This document shows, piece by piece, positions 21,830 to 30,600 of a stretch of 64,000 nt of DNA. The translations under genes were made by a program, and so were the position numbers. Source of the DNA: Dinochytrium kinnereticum (lineage: Eukaryota > Chytridiomycota > Chytridiomycetes > Chytridiales > Chytridiaceae); NCBI GenBank assembly GCA_027604005.1, contig JADGJT010000004.1, positions 1 to 64,000 of the forward strand. Reading direction: 5' to 3'. Below the pieces are notes generated by a model. That model worked only from the letters and a program-made list of their open reading frames with translations, was not told the DNA's origin and made no database searches. Position 1 is the first letter of the stretch; each line of letters starts with the position of its first letter.

Positions 21830-23893
21830 ATGACTCCCAGAGAAGAGACAGTGGCCAGCCCACACTTCATGGAGGAGCTGCCTCCTGATGATGCGACGAG
21901 CATGGCCGAGGCGATGAAGCACGACGTCCGCTTCGAGGATGCAAAGACTGGTACGTGTTGATTTACCTATAATTGCACAACGTCTGCATAGAGGACTTGG
22001 AGTTGGCGGTAATAGACATTGGAGGTTTGATGCACATCGCCTTTCATGAGGAGCTGGACCTCCAGGGGCCTAATAGAGGAAATGGATGAAACCGACGTAT
22101 CTCGGACAGGTTATGGGGTTGGAGTGGCTGAGGAGGCGCAACATGGTATCTCCTCTGAGGCTACCATATCTATATCACACGGACATCGTGGAGTTGGAAA
22201 GAGACACCGTTTTTCGATGAATTCCTTAACGGCGGGATATCAAGCGAGCCCATGAAGATTATGGTTCTCCGATCGCGTCACTGGCCAAAAAATGGCCTGA
22301 TTTCTTGCTTGTCCTGCGCGACTTGACCTTCATATCGCGACTGGAGGGCGTTGTGAAAACCATCTATCTGCTTAAAGCTGTCTCTAAAGATTGAGTTCTT
22401 ACCCTCTCTGACAGGATGGAAATCGGTCACCCCCATCCGCCAAACTATTTTCCTTTACAAGCTTTTCTTTTCAAGACAGGTTGGCACTTTTTGCTTGATG
22501 GACATTGAGAGTGTCTACACCATTTTTTTCAGATCTTGCATTGCTTGGTTGAAATATTTTGTCTTCGGCCTTTTCTAATTACACATTCTTGCCTAGTTCT
22601 TTGTTCACCGTATCGGAGGGTTGCTTTTCTTGATCCAATACGCTCTTGCATTCTACCTTTACTTTGCCGACTACCCAGCCTTCAAGAATTCGATCTTGAT
22701 CTGGTCCCTTCCTGCCACTGGTATCTTTCAAAGCGTTAATGCCGTCTATACATTCACGTTCTTACCAAAGAGCAAGAAAGATGGAGGTTTGTTGCTTTTA
22801 CGCTTGGAACACAATATCATCGTGATTTAACATTTCTTTCAGGTTACTTTGGCGACAAGTCTATTCTTTCCTACCCATTTATCATTGAGAACTCGTTTTA
22901 TGCAATGATTCTTTTTTATCAGGTAGGAGGCAACTCCTTTTCAAAGGCCAAAAAATTTTGACATCGCATATAGTGGGTCTACTACGACAACACTTTCGTC
23001 AAATACATTTCTGGTTCGATTTTGCTTGAGCAGGTGTTCGTTTTCTTTCCGTATGTTATCCGTCAAATGTGGCCAAAAACTTCCTTCCGTGACTCTGCCA
23101 ACAACTCCAGAAACCGTTCCGAGTAAGTCAGCGTCCATGCTTTTCTTTTTTCTTTTCTTTCTTTTTTGCATTAACAGCAAGTAGTTTTCTGACCAGCTTC
23201 CGACTCCTTTTAGAAAGAATTACTTCTTTTTCACCGTCGCAACTTATGTAACTAAGATGTTCTATATCTGGGCCAAGCATTACATTGGCTTTTTCCTGAA
23301 CTACGCGCGATTCCTCGACAGAATTGACGAGGAGGAAAAGTACTACATTCACCATATCCTGGTTTTCTCCAGCTTTGCTACCACCATCGCTGTGTTCCTT
23401 CAGACTCTAAAGGTTGGTGCTGTGCCTCTTTGCCGATCTCTCTTACCCTGTCGCTGACGCATTTGCTTAACTCAGTTCAAGCGATACATGGGCCCTCGTC
23501 TTTCCTTCCTCATCTACTTTGGCTCTTACATGGGCACATTTTATGGTTTTGTCAACATTGGACATATCTTTTGGGCGAACCCTGATCTGACGCTCATCAC
23601 TTTGGGCGGACTCATAGTCAACTTCCAGAAACTTCCCGTACAGATTGGATATCAAGTGGCTGTTTGCCTGTTGTTAAATGCAGCAAGAATGGGCCTAGAC
23701 TTTGGTAGCATTGGGTCGATGCCATGTATGATATCATATTCGCGGGGTGGTTTTGTTTTTGTTTGGTGCTTTCCCATTTTCAATATGCTTATTTGTGCTT
23801 TCCCGTTTCTAACCCGCCCATCTTCCTTTCACTTCTTCTACAGTTCTCTACGTCGGCAGGAACCCTCACATTGCTCCAATGGCATCTTCCTAG
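21830..23893 (+). CDS. polytopic membrane protein of unknown function
   Basis: I do not recognise the family. The 3' exons are firm: 22597-22786, 22843-22922, 22974-23122, 23214-23412, 23476-23725 and 23844-23893, all in phase. They encode several hydrophobic helices (LLFLIQYALAFYLYFADYP, LSFLIYFGSYMGTFYGFV, YQVAVCLLLNAARMGL) and end NPHIAPMASS. The first exon (21830-21950) encodes an acidic start with ELPPDDATSMAEAM. Between 21992 and 22596 protein-like segments alternate between frames: EWLRRRNMVSPLRLPYLYH, then WPDFLLVLRDLTFISRLEG, then KIEFLPSLTGWKSVTPIRQ. They need very short introns or indels to join, so that part is unresolved. An intron from CAG/GTTGGC (about 22479) to the TAG at 22594-22596 is plausible, with a CTAAT branch site. 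Confidence 0.6.
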
Positions 23894-24252
23894 TCATTTA
23901 GAATAGAGTTTTGCCAGCGCCTTCCTACTAAGTTAGAACGCGTTTTTGCCATGGAGCTATCATTGAAACATAGCTAACCTTTACTGTTCGTCCTTTCAAG
24001 AACGTTTTTTTTTATTCTGGCCCGGCCATTTTTCTGAATGTCTGATTATTGTTTATTCACCGTAGTTTCTGTGATGCTTTTATTTTGTCTTCAATACGGT
24101 TTGCGTCGCTGTTACAGAGCCTTGCTCTTCTGTTAATAAATCTTTCTGTTTAAGTACGAATAAATATCTTTTAAATACATGCAATACAGAAACAGTGCTG
24201 ACAAATTCCTCACACATCCAAAAAACTCTTCACCATAACGAGAACATCGGCA
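23894..24252. other. intergenic
   Basis: This is the space between two tandem genes. AATAAA motifs at about 24136 and 24158 may end the upstream transcript. No coding sequence is seen. Confidence 0.45.
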
Positions 24253-25017
24253 ATGATGAAGCTTTATGAATGCGTCCAGGATATTAAGAAGGCAGACCGT
24301 GTCTACTACTTCTCTCCGAATCCCTTCAAGATCCGTCTATGCCTACTCCACAAGCGCATCCCCTTCGAGACTGTCGAGGTCGAACATATAGAGATCAGGG
24401 ACGACCTCACCAAGAGATTTGGGGCCAAGGCGACAGTCCCAGCCATCGAGTTGGATGACGGCACGATCATATGCGACTCCTTCAAGATCGCCGAGTACCT
24501 TGAGAAGACTTACCCTGACACCCCTTCAGTTTTCTCCGGCACGTCCGAGAAGGCCTCGGAAGCTGAGATCCGAATTGGCAAGGTCTTGTCGAGGAGCTTT
24601 GAGATTGGAATTCCCTCTTGGTCTGGAACTTTTGAGCTTATCTTCCACGAACTCACTGGAGCGTTCGCCGAGGGTAGCGAGAACCGGGCGTACTTTTTGT
24701 CGGATGACAGGCTTGGTCCCAATGGCTATCAGACCATCTTGGCGCGAACAGCAGACAAGGAGCCGCTCAAGAAGTTTAGCATCAACGGATTGAAGCCTCT
24801 GGCGAGCATACTGAGGGATCGCCCTGGAGAGTTTTTCCAGGGTAAGGTGCCTGGGTTTGTGGACTTTTTGGTGTTTGGGAGATACGCGATGGTGCGGAAC
24901 GCGAACCCTGCTGTTGCCAAGGAGGTCTTTGTGGATGCTATTCCTGAATTGGGGGAGTGGATTGATCGCATGCTGAAGCTTTACCCTGAAGTTTTACCTC
25001 ACCTCAGACCCATGTAG
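24253..25017 (+). CDS. glutathione S-transferase-like protein (fungal FuA/etherase-related)
   Basis: This intronless gene encodes 254 residues. The N-terminal thioredoxin-like GST domain (about 12-95) shows YYFSPNPFKIRLCLLHKRIP, the cis-proline motif TVPAIELDDGTIICDSF and AEYLEKTYPD. The helical C-terminal domain follows, with FVDFLVFGRY near residue 210. The pattern of S/N near the active site plus DSF-x-IAEYL resembles fungal FuA and bacterial beta-etherase GSTs rather than Ure2p. The substrate is unknown; members conjugate or cleave aromatic ethers with glutathione. Two ATGs occur in a row at the start. The absence of introns is unusual beside its intron-rich neighbours. An AATAAA at 25153-25158 may be its polyadenylation signal. 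Confidence 0.85.
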   Translation: MMKLYECVQDIKKADRVYYFSPNPFKIRLCLLHKRIPFETVEVEHIEIRDDLTKRFGAKATVPAIELDDGTIICDSFKIAEYLEKTYPDTPSVFSGTSEKASEAEIRIGKVLSRSFEIGIPSWSGTFELIFHELTGAFAEGSENRAYFLSDDRLGPNGYQTILARTADKEPLKKFSINGLKPLASILRDRPGEFFQGKVPGFVDFLVFGRYAMVRNANPAVAKEVFVDAIPELGEWIDRMLKLYPEVLPHLRPM

Positions 25018-25374
25018 AAAGCGCATGTAAAATATCATGCATGGCCTCGTAAGCTCTGCCTTAAGATGACCAAGATAAATTCGTCGGTCTTTGGGCTAGT
25101 TAATACAATCTACTCGTCCGAGCATTTGATAACTTCATGCTATCGCCTCATCAATAAAATGGTTTCCTCCACTTCTGCACATGGACTATCACATTGACTA
25201 TACGCACCAAGACCAAAATCTACCCAAGACCATCGCTCCTGGAATATTCATGAATTCGAACCAAATGGAAGAACCATTCTTATCGTCAATTGTAGGCATG
25301 CAGAATGATGAACAGTTTATTAGAGTCATGCTGCATGCAACTTTTCATCAATTCCCAAAAAGTCATCATCAGCA
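25018..25374. other. intergenic
   Basis: This holds the GST 3' end and the GPATCH11 promoter. Only a short shadow frame is open (25181-25405), overlapping the next start. Confidence 0.45.
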
Positions 25375-26685
25375 ATGGCTGACGACGAAGAGGACGACTA
25401 CATGAGCGCCAGCATCCTGGACGCAGCATCGTCCATCGACTCCAAGCTAAAGCAGAAGAAAGCCGAAAGCTACAGCGAGAAACGAAAACGAGAGATAGAG
25501 CTTGGCCGGCAAAAGGGGACTGTCAAGTCGTTGAGAGAGAGGGAGAAGGAGGTGCGAGAAGCGGGGTTGAAGGAGACTGTACTTAAGGAGGAGAATAAAG
25601 GGTTCCAGCTTTTGGCAAAGATGGGGTTCAAGTGAGTGTTTTTCGGCTCTCCTACGGCTATTTTGTTGGTTTGGGTAGTGGGTGTCTTTGATGACTCCAT
25701 GTCAGCAATGAGGTAGTAGGTTCATTTCTTAATCAATGGATACATTAAGGAAGGGCATGGCCTTGGGGAAAGAACTTTCCTCGGAGGATAACAACGGCGA
25801 GACATCGACGATGACACCGAGGTTGGTGGAGCCCATACCCATCATCATGAAAACTGGTAAAAGAGAACGGGCAACATTCTGGCGTTCCGTCAGTCTAGTT
25901 GCACTGTTTTATTTTCTTCGCACTTTTCCCCGTTCTCCTCCACCTATCCGTTTAAAAAAGCACTCCCTTAACCATAGTTTACTTCACCCCAATACCACCA
26001 ACACTTCACACTTTCACCAATCAATGAAAAATCAGGTAAAAGCGGTCTCCGAGCAACAGCCTCAACCTTCAAACCCCCAACCACCGACACCATCTCCCCC
26101 GACTCCGATGAATCCCTCTCCGAGGACGAGAATGGCGTCCCCAAGAAACGTGCAAAGACCTCCGCAACAACTGAACGCGATTTCCGAGAATCCGTAACAA
26201 AACGTCTGGAGCAAAGAAGGACGGTTGGAGAGCTCTATCGGTCTCGCAGGACATTGCAGTCTTTGGATGAGGCGAAGGGGACTGAGAGGCATGCGCTTTG
26301 GATTCCTGAGACTCGCGTGCCGGAGGTTGGGGAGCGCGGTGGTGCCGGCGTGTTGGAGGAGCTTGGGGGTGGAGAGGAGGCGGAAAGTGGGGTTATTGTT
26401 GAGGAAGAGGATGGACTGGAGGAGGAAGAAGGGGGTGTTGAGGAAGACGATAAAGGATTTGAAGGCTTAGAGGTACGGTTATAGTTTTTCTTCTCAATTG
26501 TCCTGTTGCCAGTATAACTCAACAGAAAGTTATGTCTCCAGCCAGAACAGCAGCTTCGCGAGGTCGTAAGGTACTTGCGATCTGAACATTTCTACTGCCT
26601 CTGGTGCGGTGATAGGTTTAAGGATCAGGAAGAGATGGCCCAATTTTGCCCAGGCGAATGGAGGGATGATCATGATGAGGATTAA
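25375..26685 (+). CDS. GPATCH11: G-patch domain protein 11 (CCDC75-like) with DUF4187
   Basis: G-patch proteins stimulate DEAH-box RNA helicases; GPATCH11 is a conserved nuclear member. Four exons (25375-25631, 25750-25856, 26036-26472, 26542-26685) give 314 residues. The start shows the family signature DDYMS. A basic coiled segment follows, then the G-patch from about residue 73 (ENKGFQLLAKMGFKKGMALG, later EPIPIIMKTGKSGL). The middle is acidic. The C-terminal DUF4187 domain is complete: REVVRYLRSEHFYCLWCG, then FKDQEEM and CPGEWRDDHDED, with the two-cysteine zinc knuckle. Lengths and domain order match animal GPATCH11. Confidence 0.92.
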
Positions 26686-27314
26686 ACCGATGTAAATTTG
26701 AATGCTTCTCGATAACTCGCTGCTTGCAGTGCACAAAATAATTGGGTTATTATCTGCGTTGATAACGAATCAGAAGAAACAGTGCAGAGAAAAGGGAAAA
26801 TATATACAGAATCTGTTTCGCAAGTTTATTACACCTTAATAGATTCATCACCAAATAAGCCCAAAAGAGTTTCAACGTGAAACTCCCACAGACCCTCAAA
26901 GTAGAAAACAAGAGACTGCATACCGATAAACGGTGAATAAACAGACCCAAAAAGATGGCAACTTGGACATGAATCTTCTGATCCCAACCGACCCGAAACA
27001 CTTTGATTTAGAATCCCCCCCCACCCCCCCAAAAAAAAGGACCGATATGAAGAGAAGGAAAAAATGGAAAGGACATTTCTCAAGCGCGTCAAAGAAAGTG
27101 ATGATGACAGGATGAAAGAAAAGTGAAGATTAAGGGGAACCGTGAATACGGATCATTTTTGTATGAGGCGTTTGAGCATACATCATAGACCAAAAAAAAT
27201 GCAGAACAAGAAAACAAGATACAAAACAGACAAAAACGTATATACACCACAAAAACCATCAACAATCCAAACCAAATAAAAAAAATATAGTAAAATAAAG
27301 AAAAGGAACCCACT
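26686..27314. other. convergent 3' region
   Basis: GPATCH11 and the PH-domain gene converge here. The sequence is A-rich near 27000-27300 on the plus strand, which is the 3' untranslated side of the minus gene. No coding sequence is supported. Confidence 0.45.
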
Positions 27315-29483
27315 CTACTTCCTCATCCCCCCAGTCCTCACCAAAAACACCCTCCTCCCCGCCCCCTTCTTCTCCCCATCAGAACCCGAAAAAGACGGCG
27401 ACAAAGGCGACTCCTCAACAGCCTCAACCGCCGCCGCCGCCCTCGCAACAACCGGATTAGCCGGCACAGTGATCTTGACCAACCGATTCGCATTCGGCGC
27501 AGCACGAAACTGACTGCCCCCACGCACCATAAACACCTTGGCAGACTTCTTCGGCGCCTTAGGCTCCTCAACAACAATCTCAGGAGCCTGTGCCAGCACA
27601 ACCACCTGAGATGAGGAGGGTCCTGTCGCGGATCCAGATTTCGCAGGAACGATGCGGAGCATGGACGACGAGGTTGATCTGTCGCTCAGGTCGCTGGAGA
27701 TGGAGGCGTTGTCAGGGAGGGTTTGGGAGGCGGCGGCGGGTGATATGACCATATCAGTGCTTCCAAGGCTCATTGACCTTGAATGAACCGATCCAGCGCT
27801 TGACGTCGGTTGAGCAGCACCAGATGAAGCAGGTCCACCAGGTTGTCTAGCCCCGCCACGCACCAAATAAACATGAGTACGAGAGCCAGGCGTCCCACCA
27901 GACGAGATACCCAACATCTTCTGGATCTTGAACCCCCCCGAGGACGACGCCCCAGAGTCCCCAGAATGGATGGACGCGTCCTCGGCCGTCCGAGTGCGCG
28001 TTCGACCAAACCGAACGGAGGGTTTGCGGACGATCGCGTCGGACACGCTGAGGCGGCTGACATCTGAATCGCTGTTGCGGCGGGATCGAAACACCCCGGG
28101 GTTTTGTGGGGGGAAGGTTGGCGTGGTTGGGCGGAAGAGGGAGTCCGGTGGGGAGGTGGACAGTGCTGTTGTTGTGGCGGCTCGGGGGTCCCTTGGGTGA
28201 AGGGGTTGGGAGGGGAGGGGTGGGTGGGCTTTCGAGGGGAGGTCGGTGGGTGAGGCAGGAGTGAGGCAACGTTTGTTCCATACAGGGTCAGTGTTGATGG
28301 GACGTTGTTGGCGCTGGTCCAACATAACCGGGTGAGGAACAACATGACGTTGAGGAAGTTGGCTGTATGATTGGCTCCTGTGCATCTCGACGCCTGGATG
28401 GATCATGTCACCCTCATAGCCATGATGAGGTTGGTTTGCTTGCATCATGGCTGCGCTTTGGGCCTTGGAAAGCTGGATGGCCGCGGTCAAGATGGCGCTC
28501 CAAGCATCCGCCTCATCATTCGAGCTTCCCCTAAACACCAACCGAACAGCAGGCACCCCCGTGCGAATGACAAACATCCCACGTCCACTATGGATGGCCT
28601 CGCTCCTCTCCCCAGCAATAACAATAGACTCAATGGGTCGGTCCATCGGCGTGTTCTCCGAGTGGAAGAGGTGGATGGTGTACCCGTCCACTACGATGAA
28701 CAACTTGACCCACTTGAATGGATCTTCACGAGAGGTTCGTGGCATCAACCTCTCCACACGACCAAAGTAAGTGCCGGTTGTGGCCATCAGAGTTCCAAGA
28801 TCAGGGACAGAGGGAGGACCAGAAACCTGGGGACTTGTAGGCATCATCATAGCGTATCTGCTTGTCCCGCCACCGGACGTCCAGAGTGCGCCGTCCGATG
28901 ATGCTTCCACGACATTGTTGGTGGAATCAGACCTGGACCTCTGGTGCAGTGGATGCGGTCTGGGAAGTCTCGGGGATTTGGGGGATCTTGGTGTAAGCGG
29001 TGTGGTGGCCCCAGTTTGGAGGTCATTCATCTCATTGAGCGAAGAATCAATCTCCTCAAGGATGGAGTCGATGCTGAGATGAATGTTGGAGTACCCAGCG
29101 CTTGTCTCCTGCTGACTCGGCCTCCTGGCACCCCAAGTCTGCTCCTTCTTCATCCCACTCTCGACGAGATGGATGAGAGTGTCGTGAAGCTCTTTCAGCG
29201 AGTGAAGCACATTCGGATCCCCCTCAACCACTGGAGTGACTGGTGCGGCCGATGCTGCCGATGGTGTCTGCTGCATCAATAGTCGCCCAGGAGGATGTGG
29301 AGGACTTTTTAGGGTGCTTGAACTGCTTGCGGTTCTTCTCAACCCCGTCCGTTGAGGAGTGGCATCCAGCTCACTAGACTGCGTGTGCTGAGTGAAGGAG
29401 GAGGAGGAAGACGGAGGCGATGAACCAAAAGCCATCATGGAATGCAGCGATACGGCCGAATCGACGGTGGTGAGATTTCGCAT
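27315..29483 (-). CDS. PH-domain protein with long disordered regions
   Basis: This single-exon protein has 722 residues from the ATG at 29483; the frame is open a little further up but without an ATG. A short coiled helix (VLHSLKELHDTLIHLVESGM, about 92-112) and a second helix (IDSILEEIDSSLNEM) precede a PH domain at about 238-340: YFGRVERLMP, FKWVKLFIVVDGYTIHLF, GMFVIRTG and EADAWSAILTAAI with the invariant Trp. PH domains bind phosphoinositides or proteins at membranes. The rest is S/P/T-rich. The C-terminal 270 residues hold three copies of a short motif (VYLVRGG, VFMVRGG, VFLVRTGG), the last at the very end. Partners are unknown; cortical signalling is inference. Low-complexity codons explain the many shadow frames on the opposite strand. 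Confidence 0.8.
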   Translation of the reverse strand: MRNLTTVDSAVSLHSMMAFGSSPPSSSSSFTQHTQSSELDATPQRTGLRRTASSSSTLKSPPHPPGRLLMQQTPSAASAAPVTPVVEGDPNVLHSLKELHDTLIHLVESGMKKEQTWGARRPSQQETSAGYSNIHLSIDSILEEIDSSLNEMNDLQTGATTPLTPRSPKSPRLPRPHPLHQRSRSDSTNNVVEASSDGALWTSGGGTSRYAMMMPTSPQVSGPPSVPDLGTLMATTGTYFGRVERLMPRTSREDPFKWVKLFIVVDGYTIHLFHSENTPMDRPIESIVIAGERSEAIHSGRGMFVIRTGVPAVRLVFRGSSNDEADAWSAILTAAIQLSKAQSAAMMQANQPHHGYEGDMIHPGVEMHRSQSYSQLPQRHVVPHPVMLDQRQQRPINTDPVWNKRCLTPASPTDLPSKAHPPLPSQPLHPRDPRAATTTALSTSPPDSLFRPTTPTFPPQNPGVFRSRRNSDSDVSRLSVSDAIVRKPSVRFGRTRTRTAEDASIHSGDSGASSSGGFKIQKMLGISSGGTPGSRTHVYLVRGGARQPGGPASSGAAQPTSSAGSVHSRSMSLGSTDMVISPAAASQTLPDNASISSDLSDRSTSSSMLRIVPAKSGSATGPSSSQVVVLAQAPEIVVEEPKAPKKSAKVFMVRGGSQFRAAPNANRLVKITVPANPVVARAAAAVEAVEESPLSPSFSGSDGEKKGAGRRVFLVRTGGMRK

Positions 29484-30600
29484 ACAAGCTTCGCACACGC
29501 GGCAAGTGGTGGGGAACTAAAGGGGCGGGGGAAATTCCAACCAACTTTATATTCATTCACTCATTATTGAAAGGGGCAGCCCAAGCGCAGATACGCGTCG
29601 TTGATACGCGATAAGAAGGGGGTTCTGTGGAGGGTTCTCTCCCACCTTGTGCGCTGCTTGACCTTCTCCACTGTGGGTTGTTGCTTTGCCTGAAGGGTGT
29701 GGTTTGTGCACAGCTGGTGGAACGCTGGCTTCACCCTCTTCCCCCCCCCCGCCAACAGCAGCCAAAGTTACCCCTGTCCGTTGCACCTGAATTCCCGCCC
29801 AAGAAGGCAAATCGCAGTGTCTGTGACGAGGTGCCCTGCTTTCCGCGTTGCACGGTCTGCGTGAAAGTTGGGTGCTTGGTCCTTGAGGGATGTTGACTGA
29901 TGGATGGATGGATGGATGAAGATGAGATCTTACGTCAACCAGTGCTCACTGCCAAAGTAGCAGCCCACATGGCGGCAGAGGCCCTCGTTCTCGGTCACCA
30001 GTCGCTGGTTCATCTGTCCAAACGATCGAACGGGACGGACGCAACGTCCATCACGCAGTTTCTGTTTCTGATTGAGGCACAGCACACAAAGACAGTGGTG
30101 TTCGTTTATTATTATTTTTTTTTTTGGAGAGACAAAGGCCGTGAGATCTGATTTGCGTTTTGGAAAAGCGTGCCCAGTTCTCGCGCTCCCATCTTGCTGG
30201 CTGGAGGTTCTCGCTCTACTTTTCACACCTCCAGACACTCTTGAGACGCTGCTGCTGAACTCAAGCCTTACACCTTCGTCACCTCCTGCCCTCCAACTTT
30301 TGGAAAAGATAATCCCCCTCACTACCCCGGACCCACCCTCCCACACAATACAGCTCAAGCAGGCGCGCCCCTCCTCTCCTTCCATCGATAACCCCCCCTG
30401 CCTCTGCCATCCACTTCCACGAGGCAGGAGTTGCAATTGACCAGAAATTGGATCCCTCGCACCCAAGCAACCATACCCAAACCTGAAACACATTTCAGTG
30501 ACAACAGTTAACACCAACAAACACGTTATTCGGCTACCAGACGATTCAATAAGCAGACGCTTTTGAGAAAGAACCCCGTTTGTTGTTGTTTTTTAAAGCC
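29484..30600. other. long divergent intergenic region
   Basis: These 1.1 kb separate the diverging PH-domain and CFAP410 genes. It contains a GATG microsatellite (about 29899-29920), a poly-T run (30110-30125) and several C-rich stretches. Open frames on either strand look like noise. I see no RNA gene. Confidence 0.5.

Noticed and set aside
29930..30520. 196-codon minus-strand frame
   Set aside because: No domain, no start context and odd composition; it lies in the divergent intergenic region.
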